A program made the translations under genes and the position numbers. A stretch of DNA of 64,000 nucleotides from Paracoccus onchidii. GTDB taxonomy: Bacteria > Pseudomonadota > Alphaproteobacteria > Rhodobacterales > Rhodobacteraceae. Shown piece by piece: positions 7,821 to 17,391 of the stretch (position 1 is its first letter; each line of letters starts with the position of its first letter). The DNA lies in assembly GCF_028294535.1 (NCBI RefSeq), contig NZ_JAQBIE010000015.1, positions 1-64,000 of the forward strand, read 5' to 3'. Below the pieces are notes generated by a model, which was not told the DNA's origin, made no database searches, and saw only the letters and a program-made list of their open reading frames with translations.

Positions 7821-9972
7821 CCTCTCTTGTCTGGCTTGCGGGTGCCTGGCCGATGCCGGTGCGCCTGTTGGCCAGCAGGCGCATCGAGTTCAGTGTAACC
7901 AGCACGGTGGCCCCCGTGTCGGCCAGAATTGCTGGCCAAAGCCCGGTTAGCCCGGCAATGGTGGTCACCAGAAAGACCAGCTTCAGCCCCAATGCCATGG
8001 CGACATTCTGACGGATCACGTCCATTGTGCGTCGGGCTTTGGTAATCATGCGCGGCACGTCACTGATCCGGTCGCTCATCAAGACCGCATCCGCTGCCTC
8101 CATCGCGACATCCGTGCCAGAGCCGATGGCCACCCCGACCTGTGCTGCCGCCAGCGCCGGTGCGTCATTCACGCCGTCACCGACCATGATCACAGTGCCA
8201 GCCCCCGCCAATGCGGCCACGGTTTCAGCCTTTTCCTCGGGCAGCATATTCGCCTTGAAATCAATGCCCAATTTGGTGGCAATGGCTGTGGCCGTACCCG
8301 AATTGTCGCCTGTCAGCATCAGCGCGCCAAGCCCAAGTCTGCGGATTTCCTGCATGGCTGTGGCGGATTCGGGCCTTGGCTCATCGCGCAAGGCAACCAA
8401 TCCGATCAGTTCTTGCCCCAGACAAATGGTGGAAACCGTCTTCCCCTGTGCTTCCATCGCGCTGATCTGCGCTGAAATCCGAAGGTCTTCGCGCAGATGT
8501 TCAGGTGCGGCACTGGTCTTGCCGACATAGACCTTTGCGCCGTCAATGGTCCCTTCCATGCCGATGCCGGGCAAGACGCGAATGTCGCGTGGCTGATAGC
8601 GCCGCGTCGAGGCCGTTTCGCCATAGGAAATCAGCGCGCTGGCCAAAGGATGTGCGCTTTCGCGTTCCAGCGCCACCGCAAGGCCGAGCGTGTCATGCCG
8701 TCCCTGAGCGAGATCGATGAAATCGGTCACATGTGGACGCCCGGCGGTCAATGTTCCGGTCTTGTCCAACACAACGCGTTGACCATGCGCAAGCGTTTCC
8801 AGAACAGCACCGCCCTTGATCAGCACGCCATCACGGGCCAGAGCAGCCAGACTTGAGGCAATCGCGGCGGGCACCGAAATCACCAACGCGCAGGGACAAC
8901 CGATCAACAACAAGGCCAACCCGCGATAGATCCAGTCCTGCCAGTCTTGGCCCAACAGCACGGGCGGCACGATGGCGACCAGCGTGGCGATGGCGATCAC
9001 GATTGGCATATAGGCAAGTGAGAACCGGTCGATGAAACGTTCGGTCGGGGCCTTGGCCCCCTGAGCGTCCTCGACCAGTGTGATGATGCGCGAGATCGTG
9101 TTGTCGGAACTGTCACGATCAACGGCGACCCGCAGCGTTGCTTCATGATTGATTGAACCCGCGCTGACGCGATCTCCGGGCGTTTTCGCCACGGGGATAC
9201 TTTCGCCGGTAAGGGTCGATTCATCGACCGCACTTGCGCCCGACGTGATGATCCCGTCGGCGGCGATACGGTCACCTGCGCGGATCACGATCTGGTCCCC
9301 GATAGCAAGATCGCGCGTCGCGACCGGCCGCAATTGCCCGTCACGGTCTTCGACAAGGGCATGGTCTGGCAACAGCGCGGCCAGGGCGCGAATCCCGGAT
9401 TGGGCCTTTCTGGCCGCCAGACCTTCCAGCATTTCACCCAGAATGAACAACAGGATCACGAATATGGCTTCGGTCTGTTCGCCGATAATGACCGCACCCA
9501 GCGCTGCGATCGTCATCAACATCTGGATTGTGAAGACAGCACCCATACGGGCTGCTGCCACCGCACGACGGGCAATCGGCGCAAGCGTCAACAGGGCCGC
9601 TATTGAAAATGCCCATGCCCCGAATTCGGGTCTCACGGCGGCAAGCGCATATGCACCAGCAACCGACAGGACCGCCAGGGCAAGATGCGCCGCCTTTTGT
9701 GATCGCCACGGTGCAGGTCCCGGGGCCGGCTGAGTTTCCGTGACGCGCTCTGCCACATATCCAAGCCGTTTCATGATGCGCTGGACATCGGCGGGTGTCG
9801 TCGCCGATGGCGACAGCTCCAACCGCATTTCCTGGCGGGGGACGGAGATGTCGATTTCCCTGATCCCTTGCATGCCTTCAAGTGCCGTGCGGATCGTGGC
9901 GGCACATCCACCACAATCCATGCCCTGGACTTTGAAAAGAAATTGGTGCTGTGGGTCTGAAACATTGGTCAC
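7807..9972 (-). CDS. zntA: Zn/Cd/Pb-exporting P1B-type ATPase (ZntA/CadA-like)
   Basis: The 721-residue protein has one N-terminal heavy-metal domain with MDCGGC (about residues 19-24), then the membrane CPC motif in IGCPCALVISVPAA. This is followed by the phosphorylation site DKTGT in VVLDKTGTLTAGRPH, and by GDGVNDAPAL. The sequence around CPC and the LIKGGAVLETL segment match P1B-2 pumps, which export Zn(II), Cd(II) and Pb(II) from the cytoplasm. It is transcribed away from copA, behind a MerR-type promoter with a 19-base spacer. A ZntR-like regulator lies 6 kb away. Metal preference is inferred from motifs. Confidence 0.9.
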   Translation of the reverse strand: MTNVSDPQHQFLFKVQGMDCGGCAATIRTALEGMQGIREIDISVPRQEMRLELSPSATTPADVQRIMKRLGYVAERVTETQPAPGPAPWRSQKAAHLALAVLSVAGAYALAAVRPEFGAWAFSIAALLTLAPIARRAVAAARMGAVFTIQMLMTIAALGAVIIGEQTEAIFVILLFILGEMLEGLAARKAQSGIRALAALLPDHALVEDRDGQLRPVATRDLAIGDQIVIRAGDRIAADGIITSGASAVDESTLTGESIPVAKTPGDRVSAGSINHEATLRVAVDRDSSDNTISRIITLVEDAQGAKAPTERFIDRFSLAYMPIVIAIATLVAIVPPVLLGQDWQDWIYRGLALLLIGCPCALVISVPAAIASSLAALARDGVLIKGGAVLETLAHGQRVVLDKTGTLTAGRPHVTDFIDLAQGRHDTLGLAVALERESAHPLASALISYGETASTRRYQPRDIRVLPGIGMEGTIDGAKVYVGKTSAAPEHLREDLRISAQISAMEAQGKTVSTICLGQELIGLVALRDEPRPESATAMQEIRRLGLGALMLTGDNSGTATAIATKLGIDFKANMLPEEKAETVAALAGAGTVIMVGDGVNDAPALAAAQVGVAIGSGTDVAMEAADAVLMSDRISDVPRMITKARRTMDVIRQNVAMALGLKLVFLVTTIAGLTGLWPAILADTGATVLVTLNSMRLLANRRTGIGQAPASQTREVRHP

Positions 9973-10000
9973 GGCGCGATCTCCTGCGGATTCGCCAGTA

Positions 10001-10031
10001 TAGATAAGACCTCTAGCCGCTATAGGTTCAA
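10001..10031 (-). promoter_or_regulatory. MerR-type promoter/operator of zntA
   Basis: On the minus strand TTGAAC (complement of 10026-10031) and TATCTA (complement of 10001-10006) are separated by 19 bases, the long spacer typical of MerR-activated promoters. The spacer contains the dyad ACCTATAG-CGG-CTAGAGGT (10009-10027), resembling ZntR/CadR sites. The direction is toward zntA. Confidence 0.7.
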
Positions 10032-10068
10032 GGGGTTTCTCGCCGGTAAGTATTTTTTTGATGGGACG

Positions 10069-10099
10069 TTGACCCTCTAGCTACTGGAAGCATTAAGTG
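10069..10099 (+). promoter_or_regulatory. MerR/CueR-type promoter of copA
   Basis: TTGACC (10069-10074) is followed by a 19-base spacer and TAAGTG (10094-10099). The spacer holds an imperfect dyad, CCTCTAG-CTA-CTGGAAG, reminiscent of CueR/HmrR sites. It lies 37 bases before the copA start. The -10 is poor, as expected for an activator-dependent promoter. Confidence 0.5.
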
Positions 10100-10135
10100 A
10101 AGCGCTGAACAGCAAGGCGGGAAAGGAATGTCACC

Positions 10136-12595
10136 ATGCAGCCGCGTCAGGTAATCAAGGTCGGTATTGACGGTATGAACTGCGCGTCCTGTGTCGGACG
10201 TGTGGAAAGAGCGCTTGGTTCCCGGCCGGCCGTTCGGGGCGCAGATGTCAATCTGGCTACGGCAACCGCCACGATTACCCATGACGGCAACCTGACAATA
10301 AGCGATGTCGAAACATTGTTGCGGGATGCCGGGTATCCGGCCCGGCTGAACACTTCGGTCTTTGATATTGAAGGAATGTCTTGCGCGTCATGTGTCGCCC
10401 GAGTCGAGGCCGCCCTGATGGCCGCGCCGGAAATCGCCAGTGCTCAGGTCAATTTTGCCGCCGGATCCGCAAAGGTCAGACATGCTGAACAGATGGGCAC
10501 GGGTCAGATTGCAGAACTCATTGAAAGATCGGGCTACAAGGCAAGCCCGCATCAGGCGGGGCAGGCCGAGCCAGGGGGGGATCGGACAAGCGTTCTGAAG
10601 CGCGATACCGTTCTGGCGTTTCTGCTGGCATTGCCGGTATTCCTGCTTGAGATGGGGGGGCATGTCGTCCCCGCATTTCGTGATCTGATCGTCGGGGCGC
10701 TTGGCACGCAGAACCTGAGGTTGCTTCAGTTCGTGTTGACGACGCTGATCCTTATGGGGCCGGGCCGTCAGTTCTTTCGCAGCGGCGTTCCTGCATTGCT
10801 GAAAGCAGCGCCTGATATGAACTCTCTTGTCGCGTTGGGGACGGCGGCAGCCTATGGGTATTCGACGGTCGTCACCTTTTGGGGTTCGGCGCTGCCGGAA
10901 GACAGCCGGCATGTATATTTCGAAGCGGCTGCGGTGATTGTCGCCCTGCTGCTGCTTGGGCGCTACCTCGAGGCGCGGGCCAAGGGACGTACGGGAGAGG
11001 CGATCCGCAAGCTGGCCGGGCTGCGCGCCAGATCGGCCCGGATCGAACGTGATGGGTCTGTAGTCGAATTGTCGATCGAGCAAATCAGGGTCGATGACGT
11101 GGTTCATGTTCGCCCCGGTGAAAAGATCGCCGTCGACGGCGAGGTCATATCCGGCCAGTCATGGGTCGATGAAAGCATGATCTCCGGAGAGCCGGTGCCA
11201 GTGTCGAAACAGCAGGGTGCTGACGTGACCGGCGGGACCATCAATGGCAATGGCACCTTGACCTTTCGCGCGATGCGGGTCGGCAGAGATACGGTTCTGG
11301 CCCGCATCATCGCCATGGTCGAAGATGCACAAGCCGCTCGTTTGCCCATTCAAGGGCTGGTCAATCGGGTGACCATGTATTTTGTACCAGCGGTCATCGC
11401 AATCGCCGCACTGACCGCCGTGTTGTGGTTCGCCCTTGGTCCTCAGCCGCGATTGACACATGCCTTGGTCGCAGGTGTCGCGGTGCTGATCATTGCCTGC
11501 CCATGCGCGATGGGGCTGGCAACGCCGACATCGATCATGGTCGGCACGGGGCGCGCGGCGGAAATGGGCGTGTTGTTTCGCAAGGGTGATGCTTTGCAGG
11601 CCCTGCAGGGGGTAAAGGTCGTGGCATTCGACAAGACCGGCACATTGACGCAGGGGATTCCGGTCATGACCGATTTCGAGGCCGTGGCGGGGGTGGATCG
11701 CAAGGGGTTGCTGGCGCAGGTGGCTGGGGCCGAGGCCGCGTCTGAACATCCGGTTGCCACAGCGATTTTTGCCGGCGCGAAGGATGAAGATATACAACCC
11801 ATGCAGGCCACCGGGTTCGAGGCCATCACCGGCATGGGGGTCAGGGCCCGCATTGGCGATCACGATCTGCTGATAGGAGCGGAACGGCTGATGTCACGAT
11901 CAGATCTCGATGTCGGGCCATTGGCCGAAGGCGCCCGCGTTTTGTCGGAACAGGGGAAAACGACCATGTTTGTGGCTCGTGACGGGCGGGTTGTCGGTTT
12001 GGTCGCAGTGGCCGACCCGGTGCGAGACAGCGCCCGGTCCATGGTCCGGCAATTGCATGGTCGCGGAATTCGGGTCGCGATGATCACGGGCGATGGTCGC
12101 AAGACCGCCGAGCGGGTGGGCGCGACGCTTGGCATCGAGGATGTCGTCGCCGAGGTCATGCCGGATGGCAAAGTAGCCGCGATCGAGGAATTGCGCCAAC
12201 TCGGGCCTGTGGCCTTTGTGGGGGACGGTATCAATGACGCCCCGGCCTTGGCCTCGGCGGATGTCGGTGTCGCGATTGGAAACGGGACCGATATCGCAAT
12301 CGAAAGCGCCGATATCGTGTTGATGGGACATGATCTGGGGGGCGTTTCGAACGCCTTTGCTATCAGTGCGGCAACGATGAGCAATATCCGACAGAACCTG
12401 TTCTGGGCATTTGGTTACAACACGCTGTTGATTCCGATTGCAGCCGGGGCGCTGTATCCGGTGAATGGCATGTTGCTGTCGCCTATGTTGGCGGCGGGGG
12501 CGATGGCATTGTCCAGTGTGCTTGTCGTAACAAATGCCTTGCGGCTTCGTCTGGTGCGCCCCGTTGCGACGCAACCGATGCCTGCGGCGGCGTGA
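10136..12595 (+). CDS. copA: Cu(I)-exporting P1B-type ATPase CopA
   Basis: The 819-residue protein has two N-terminal heavy-metal domains with CASC at residues 16-19 and 83-86. Eight membrane segments follow, with CPC in [15 protein letters not shown], then DKTGT in [13 protein letters not shown] and [16 protein letters not shown]. The YN...MLSPM motifs in the last helices ([25 protein letters not shown]) are those that bind Cu(I) in P1B-1 pumps. It moves cytoplasmic Cu(I) to the periplasm. It is divergent from zntA. No CueR with the usual copper-site tail, CopZ or multicopper oxidase is adjacent. Confidence 0.95.
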   Translation: MQPRQVIKVGIDGMNCASCVGRVERALGSRPAVRGADVNLATATATITHDGNLTISDVETLLRDAGYPARLNTSVFDIEGMSCASCVARVEAALMAAPEIASAQVNFAAGSAKVRHAEQMGTGQIAELIERSGYKASPHQAGQAEPGGDRTSVLKRDTVLAFLLALPVFLLEMGGHVVPAFRDLIVGALGTQNLRLLQFVLTTLILMGPGRQFFRSGVPALLKAAPDMNSLVALGTAAAYGYSTVVTFWGSALPEDSRHVYFEAAAVIVALLLLGRYLEARAKGRTGEAIRKLAGLRARSARIERDGSVVELSIEQIRVDDVVHVRPGEKIAVDGEVISGQSWVDESMISGEPVPVSKQQGADVTGGTINGNGTLTFRAMRVGRDTVLARIIAMVEDAQAARLPIQGLVNRVTMYFVPAVIAIAALTAVLWFALGPQPRLTHALVAGVAVLIIACPCAMGLATPTSIMVGTGRAAEMGVLFRKGDALQALQGVKVVAFDKTGTLTQGIPVMTDFEAVAGVDRKGLLAQVAGAEAASEHPVATAIFAGAKDEDIQPMQATGFEAITGMGVRARIGDHDLLIGAERLMSRSDLDVGPLAEGARVLSEQGKTTMFVARDGRVVGLVAVADPVRDSARSMVRQLHGRGIRVAMITGDGRKTAERVGATLGIEDVVAEVMPDGKVAAIEELRQLGPVAFVGDGINDAPALASADVGVAIGNGTDIAIESADIVLMGHDLGGVSNAFAISAATMSNIRQNLFWAFGYNTLLIPIAAGALYPVNGMLLSPMLAAGAMALSSVLVVTNALRLRLVRPVATQPMPAAA

Positions 12596-12631
12596 TTGTT
12601 TCACTGGGAACCACGCCCCGCCGGAGATCAT

Positions 12632-12649
12632 TGCAACCGATTGCAAAAT
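12632..12649 (+). promoter_or_regulatory. LacI-type operator upstream of iolG
   Basis: TGCAACCGATTGCAAAAT lies 155 bases before the iolG start; with the preceding T it forms the palindrome TTGCAA-CCGA-TTGCAA. It differs by one base from an 18-bp sequence at 24552-24569 in front of a lacI-family gene, so both are probably sites for that regulator. Confidence 0.65.
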
Positions 12650-12804
12650 CTGTAACCTCGCCGCGATGCCATGGCCCGAATCGGGGATGACAAACCTGTC
12701 ACGCCACCGGTGTCGCTTGGTTGGAGGAGACAGGCAGGTGTAGCAACAGCCGGGCGCTGACACGGGGCGCGGCAGCCTGCATATCGCGAAAAAAGGAGCG
12801 CGGG

Positions 12805-13791
12805 ATGATAGGGATAGGAATACTGGGCTGCGGCCGTATCGGGCAGGTTCATGCCCGAACATTGGCGGGGTTGCCCGATGCATGTGTGACGGCCGTTTCG
12901 GATGCATTGCCAGAAGCAGCCGCATCATTGGCCGAGACGACGGGCGCGGCAATTCGCGACCCTCAAGACCTGATTGAAGCAAGTGATGTCGATGCGGTGA
13001 TCATCGGCACACCGACCTCGACCCACGCCGAATTGATCGAAGCTGCCGCGCGTGCGGGAAAGGCGATCTTCTGCGAAAAGCCTGTGGATTTGTCAGCCGA
13101 TCGGATTCGCGATCTGATCGGCGTGGTCTCGGATGCCGGTGTGCCGTTCATGACTGCGTTCAACCGTCGATTCGACCCCAGCTTCGTAGAGCTGAAAAGG
13201 CGATTGGCCGACGGCGCGCTGGGACAGGTCGAGATTGTCACGATTCTGTCCCGCGACCCGACCCCGCCCCCGATCGGCTATGTCCGGACATCGGGCGGCC
13301 TGTTCCGTGACATGATGATTCACGACCTTGATATGGCCCGCTTCCTGCTGGGAGAAGAACCGGTGCAAATTCACGCGGTCGGCTCGTCTCTGGTCGATGC
13401 CGAGATCGGTGCCGCCGGTGATGTCGATACTGCAGCGGTGACCATGACGACCGCAAGCGGCAAGATTTGCCAGATCAGCAATTCGCGCCGTGCAACCTAT
13501 GGATATGATCAGCGGATAGAAGTTCATGGCGAAAAGGGAATGCTGCGCGCTGCCAATCAGCTTGAGCACAGTGTTGAACAGGCAGGGCCGCAAGGTTTTG
13601 CAACTGCGCCGGCACAGCATTTCTTCCTGCAACGCTACGCGGCTGCCTATTCGGCCGAAATGCGCCACTTTGTCGATGCGCTGAAGTCAGGCAAGGCGCC
13701 GCAGCCAGGAATCGAAGACGGGCTGAAAGCACAGATCCTGGCCGATGCCGCAACTGAAAGCTGGCAGAGCGGCAATGTTGTAAAGCTATGA
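12805..13791 (+). CDS. iolG: Inositol 2-dehydrogenase family (IolG)
   Basis: The start is set at ATG 12805, eight bases after AAGGAG; a longer frame from TTG 12721 lacks support. The 328-residue length is normal for the Gfo/Idh/MocA family. It has the NAD-binding GILGCGRIGQVHA at the N-terminus, the EKPVD lysine motif (about 92-96) and IHDLDMARF (about 171-179), whose Asp and His complete the catalytic set of IolG. It would oxidise myo-inositol to scyllo-inosose in the cytoplasm. Other iol genes are absent, so the substrate could be another cyclitol or sugar. A LacI-type operator precedes it, and it converges on a lysR gene. Confidence 0.85.
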   Translation: MIGIGILGCGRIGQVHARTLAGLPDACVTAVSDALPEAAASLAETTGAAIRDPQDLIEASDVDAVIIGTPTSTHAELIEAAARAGKAIFCEKPVDLSADRIRDLIGVVSDAGVPFMTAFNRRFDPSFVELKRRLADGALGQVEIVTILSRDPTPPPIGYVRTSGGLFRDMMIHDLDMARFLLGEEPVQIHAVGSSLVDAEIGAAGDVDTAAVTMTTASGKICQISNSRRATYGYDQRIEVHGEKGMLRAANQLEHSVEQAGPQGFATAPAQHFFLQRYAAAYSAEMRHFVDALKSGKAPQPGIEDGLKAQILADAATESWQSGNVVKL

Positions 13792-13797
13792 TGACGG

Positions 13798-13825
13798 GGC
13801 GGGTCAGCCGTTGGGCTGGCCCGCC
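13798..13825. terminator. Bidirectional terminator between iolG and lysR
   Basis: GGCGGGTCAGCC at 13798-13809 pairs perfectly with GGCTGGCCCGCC at 13814-13825 around GTTG. It lies 7 bases after iolG and covers the last codons of the convergent lysR gene. GTTTCC follows on the plus strand; no long T-run. Confidence 0.65.
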
Positions 13826-14706
13826 GTTTCCGGGGTGGCACAGTCCAGAAACCGGGCTTCGGCCAGGGACAGCCTGCGTTCTTTGTGGCGCAAGGCGAAG
13901 AACTTGCGCACGGGCAGGTCCAGATCGACGCAGGCGATCCGGCCCGTCTGGCGTGATGGCTGAATGACCAGAGTAGACAGAATCGCCGCGCCACCGCCGG
14001 CCTCGACAGCGGTGCGAACCGCCTCGTTCGAGGGCAGTTCATAGGCGATCCGCATCATGGCGGCATCCAGCCCATGCTGGCCCAGCAATTCATCCCACAC
14101 CGCGCGGGTTCCCGAACCCGGTTCGCGCAACACCCATTCCGTGGCGCGCAGTTGGTCGGGGCCGTGCGGTGCGGTGTGTGCCCATGGGTGATCCGGCGCG
14201 ACGACCAGAGCCATTTCATCGCCCGTCAGTTCGGTTAGCGACAAAGCGGGCATATCCACAATGCCTTCGACAAATCCCAGGTCGATGGTCGCGCCCAGGA
14301 CCATTGCGGCGATTTCCTGCGTGTTTCCGGTCTCAAGGCTGAGCGAGAATCCGGGGTGATCGCGATGAAACCTCTGCATGACCTCTGGCAGCCAGTAATT
14401 CGCGACCGTCTGGCTTGCACCCAGGCGCAAGGTGCCGCGACGCAGCTGAGCCAGATCCGCCAGCAATCGTTCGGCTTGTTCCGCGCGTCCCAATACCGCA
14501 CGGGCTTCGTTCAGAAACTGACGGCCCGCATCCGTCAGGACGATCCGCCGGCCAACGCGGTCAAACAATCTGACCGCATGTCGCTGTTCCAGCGCCGCAA
14601 TCGCGGCGCTGGTCGCGCTTTGGGTCAGATTGAGCGAGGCCGCCGCCTGCGTCATATGCTGACGCTCGGCGACGGCGATGAAGATGCGTAGCTGTTCCAG
14701 GGTCAT
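13804..14706 (-). CDS. LysR-family regulator, likely of yeiH
   Basis: The 300-residue protein has the N-terminal LysR winged helix (MTLEQLRIFIAVAERQHMTQ..., residues 1-60) and a substrate-binding domain with LRLGASQTVANYWLP at about 92-106. It overlaps the end of yeiH by 4 bases (ATGA), so the two are co-transcribed and translationally coupled. CysB/CbbR-type relatives often regulate YeiH-family genes. The effector is unknown. Control of its own operon through the dyad at 15812-15828 is inference. Confidence 0.88.
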   Translation of the reverse strand: MTLEQLRIFIAVAERQHMTQAAASLNLTQSATSAAIAALEQRHAVRLFDRVGRRIVLTDAGRQFLNEARAVLGRAEQAERLLADLAQLRRGTLRLGASQTVANYWLPEVMQRFHRDHPGFSLSLETGNTQEIAAMVLGATIDLGFVEGIVDMPALSLTELTGDEMALVVAPDHPWAHTAPHGPDQLRATEWVLREPGSGTRAVWDELLGQHGLDAAMMRIAYELPSNEAVRTAVEAGGGAAILSTLVIQPSRQTGRIACVDLDLPVRKFFALRHKERRLSLAEARFLDCATPETAGQPNG

Positions 14707-15755
14707 GTTGTCATAAGCACCAAGATCAAACTGAACGCAGAGATGAACAACCAGGCACCTGCCCCCAGCAGGGCGGGGCGCGGACCTTCTGCCACCAGCT
14801 TGCGCAGATCGGTTTCAAGTCCCATGGCGGCCAGTGCCATTGCAAGCAGGAATTGCGTCGCGCCGGTCGAGAACGGTTCCAGACCTGCGGGCAGCCATCC
14901 GGTGCTGGCCACGCCAACCATGGCAACAAAGCCCAGCACGAACCACGGAACCGGAACGCTGCCGCCCTCATGTTGCTGACCCGCGCGCCGCATGCGTTGT
15001 GCGGCGGCCACCCCAAGCAGCAATACCATCGGCGCCAACAGCATCACACGGGTCAATTTGGTGAGCGTGCCAAATTCACCGGCCTCTTGTCCGCGGGCAT
15101 AGGCAGCGGCGACGACTTGTGCCACCTCGTGGATGGACGCACCGGTCCACAGGCCGAATGCATGTGAATCCATCCCCATGAAACCACCAACCAAAGGCAT
15201 CAGGACCATCGAGAGCGAACCGAAAATGGTTACGCAGGCAACGGCATAGGCAACATCTTCATCGCGCGCGCGGGTAACGGTATTTGTGGCGATCACCGCC
15301 GATGCGCCACAGATCGAGCTGCCCGCCGCGATCAGCTGGGTCAGGCCTGCCTCAACCTTCAACATCTTTCCAAGCCAGGTCGTGAACGCAAAGGTCGCCA
15401 ATAGCGACAGCACGATTACAATTACGCCAACACCGCCGACCTGCACCACCTGCTGCATGGTCAGTTGCAGGCCAAGCAGGACGATGCCTGCCCGCAACAC
15501 CCGCTTGAGACTGAACTTGATGCCCGGTTTTGCAATCGCCGGTGCGCCGAAAAGATTATGGATCACCATGCCGATGATGATGGCAAGAATGAGCGGGCTA
15601 AGTGCGGAAATCCCCGGGATTAACCGTAACCCAAAGGCTGCAGCGGCAATCAGGGCAGTCAAGATCAACCCGGGAACGGTTTTCTGAAATTCGGGACCGG
15701 TTCGGTGATGCGGGGCGTCCTGGTCCTGGTAACGCGTGCTGTCCAGATTGCTCAT
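14703..15755 (-). CDS. yeiH: YeiH/UPF0324 family membrane protein (putative sulfate exporter family)
   Basis: This 350-residue integral membrane protein has about ten hydrophobic segments. It carries the conserved UPF0324 motifs GMVIHNLFG (about 61-69), LRAGIVLLGLQLT (about 87-99), GSSICGASAV (about 145-154) and GASIHEVAQVVAAA (about 204-217). The family is annotated as putative sulfate or sulfonate-derived anion exporters; function is proven for few members. It is followed directly by its lysR partner and is divergent from a MerR gene. No sulfonate degradation genes are nearby. Confidence 0.88.
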   Translation of the reverse strand: MSNLDSTRYQDQDAPHHRTGPEFQKTVPGLILTALIAAAAFGLRLIPGISALSPLILAIIIGMVIHNLFGAPAIAKPGIKFSLKRVLRAGIVLLGLQLTMQQVVQVGGVGVIVIVLSLLATFAFTTWLGKMLKVEAGLTQLIAAGSSICGASAVIATNTVTRARDEDVAYAVACVTIFGSLSMVLMPLVGGFMGMDSHAFGLWTGASIHEVAQVVAAAYARGQEAGEFGTLTKLTRVMLLAPMVLLLGVAAAQRMRRAGQQHEGGSVPVPWFVLGFVAMVGVASTGWLPAGLEPFSTGATQFLLAMALAAMGLETDLRKLVAEGPRPALLGAGAWLFISAFSLILVLMTT

Positions 15756-15811
15756 GCTGCGTTGTCCCTATGTCCTTAGAAGATTGGTCTGACAGCTAGA
15801 CCACCTGAAAC

Positions 15812-15828
15812 AATCAATCCAATTGATT
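15812..15828 (-). promoter_or_regulatory. Candidate LysR-type site upstream of yeiH
   Basis: AATCAA (15812-15817) and TTGATT (15823-15828) form an inverted repeat containing the T-N11-A pattern of LysR boxes, 57 bases before the yeiH start. The surrounding DNA is AT-rich and could hold promoters for both yeiH and the divergent merR gene. Confidence 0.45.
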
Positions 15829-15927
15829 ATAATATCCGAAATGTTCGTATTTATCGATTGATTGACAATCCGTTGACCTCCTGTTTCCGATAGTGGTCTT
15901 GGCAGCCGTGCAAACAGGGAACTCAAC

Positions 15928-16347
15928 ATGCAGATCGGTATCGGGGCGCTTTCGCGCGAGACGGGCATCAAGGTTCCGACAATTCGCTATTACGAAAAGA
16001 TCGGCCTGATCAGGCCGGGCGAACGAACCGAAGGGAATCAGCGCCGCTACGATCAGGCCGATGTAGACCGGCTGCGTTTTATCCGGCATTCGCGCGACCT
16101 TGGCTTTGATCTTGCCGCGATCCGGGAATTGCTGTCGATGTCGGAGACACCTCAGGCGTCCTGCCACGAAGTTGACAGCATCGCCCATGAACATCTGGCC
16201 GAGGTCGAACGGCGTATCGCGCAGTTGCAGGCGCTTCGGGAAGAGTTGAGCCGCATGATCGCCGAATGCAGCCATGGCCGGGTCTGTGATTGCAATGTGA
16301 TCAACGTTCTGGCCGATCACGCGAATTGTCTTCATGACCAGCATTGA
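15928..16347 (+). CDS. MerR-family metal sensor, ZntR-like
   Basis: The 139-residue protein has the MerR helix-turn-helix (IGALSRETGIKVPTIRYYEK, residues 5-24) and a long dimerisation helix. It also has a metal-site pattern close to ZntR: a cysteine in QASCHEV (about 79) and a C-terminal loop AECSHGRVCDCNV (about 112-124). These match the Cys79 and C-terminal Cys/His ligands of the zinc and cadmium sensors. The tail has a further NCLHDQH. It is the only MerR regulator in the window, so it may act at the zntA promoter at 10001-10031; this is inference. A TTGACC lies 63 bases upstream of its start. Confidence 0.85.
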   Translation: MQIGIGALSRETGIKVPTIRYYEKIGLIRPGERTEGNQRRYDQADVDRLRFIRHSRDLGFDLAAIRELLSMSETPQASCHEVDSIAHEHLAEVERRIAQLQALREELSRMIAECSHGRVCDCNVINVLADHANCLHDQH

Positions 16348-16381
16348 TCCGGTCGGCCCGTGCCCTGACAAGGATGATCTC

Positions 16382-17329
16382 ATGTCAACGACCGGCGAGG
16401 TTCATGTCAGCGTATTGCTGTTCGACTATTTTTCGAACCATTGTCTTGCCAATGCGGTGGAACCACTGCGCGCTGCCAACACCCTTTCGGAAAAGCGCCT
16501 GTTCAGTTGGCAATTCCTGACCCCTGATGGCAGGGCTGTCCGGTCATCCAGTGACCTGCCCGTGCAGCCATCCGGAAAGCTGGGGCGGGACGGTGGCGGG
16601 GATTATTTGCTGTTGCTGCCCAGCTATCGCTATCTTGGCCATGATGACGCGACAATGCGGCGGTCCCTGCGGGCGGCCGCGGGCCGGTATGGCGCTGTTG
16701 TCGGGCTGGATACCGGCGCCTGGCTGATGGCATCGGCGGGGCTGCTGGACGGGATCGAGGCCACGATTCACTGGGATGAGTTTTCCGAGTTTTCCGAACG
16801 GTTCCCGGATGTTCAGGCGCGTCCGGCCCGATATGTGATTGCCGGAAATCGTATCACATGTGGCGGCGCGGCTGCGACCTTCGAATTGGTGATCGAGCTG
16901 ATCCAGCGCCGTTTTGGGGCTGCGTTGGCGTTGAATGTCGGTGCGTTATTCATGCATGGCGAATGGCCGGCGCAGATGGCCCATGATCTGCCGGTTTCCG
17001 GGCGGGGGCGCGTGGATCGAGCCACGGCATTGATGCGGCGCCATATCGAACATCCCTTGGCGATCTCGGATATAGCGGGACAGGTCGCCGTAACGCAGCG
17101 GATGTTGGAGTCCGAGTTTCGTCAGTATCTGAAAATGTCGCCAAGCGCGGCGTATCGCCAATTGCGCCTGGAAGCCGCGCGGCGTCTTCTGGAAACGGGT
17201 CAAGACCCAGTGTCCGAGGTTGCGACACGCTGTGGTTGGGCGGATCACAGCGCCTTTGCGCGGGCGTTCCGGCAGCAATTTTCCATGACACCGCGGGAAT
17301 GGCGTCTGGCGCGGTGCAGTGCGCATTAG
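16382..17329 (+). CDS. GlxA-type AraC-family regulator with DJ-1/PfpI domain
   Basis: The N-terminal half (about residues 5-170) is a class I glutamine-amidotransferase-like domain, with GAVVGLDTGAWLMASAGLLD where the usual nucleophile cysteine is replaced, as is normal in regulators. The last 100 residues are a double helix-turn-helix AraC domain ending RCGWADHSAFARAFRQQFSMTPREWR. Relatives (GlxA, CdhR, GbdR) control catabolism of quaternary amines and amino acids. ATG 16382, after AAGGATGATCTC, is preferred over ATG 16334, which would overlap merR by 14 bases. No obvious target operon adjoins it; the next gene converges. Confidence 0.85.
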   Translation: MSTTGEVHVSVLLFDYFSNHCLANAVEPLRAANTLSEKRLFSWQFLTPDGRAVRSSSDLPVQPSGKLGRDGGGDYLLLLPSYRYLGHDDATMRRSLRAAAGRYGAVVGLDTGAWLMASAGLLDGIEATIHWDEFSEFSERFPDVQARPARYVIAGNRITCGGAAATFELVIELIQRRFGAALALNVGALFMHGEWPAQMAHDLPVSGRGRVDRATALMRRHIEHPLAISDIAGQVAVTQRMLESEFRQYLKMSPSAAYRQLRLEAARRLLETGQDPVSEVATRCGWADHSAFARAFRQQFSMTPREWRLARCSAH

Positions 17330-17350
17330 GTCCGGATCAGGTGAGGAGGC

Positions 17351-17371
17351 GGGCGGATACGCGATCCGCCC
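17351..17371. terminator. Terminator hairpin between glxA-type gene and dehydratase gene
   Basis: GGGCGGAT (17351-17358) pairs with ATCCGCCC (17364-17371) around ACGCG. It lies between two convergent genes and could end both transcripts. Confidence 0.5.
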
Positions 17372-17391
17372 GGTCCCCTGTATCATCCGCG

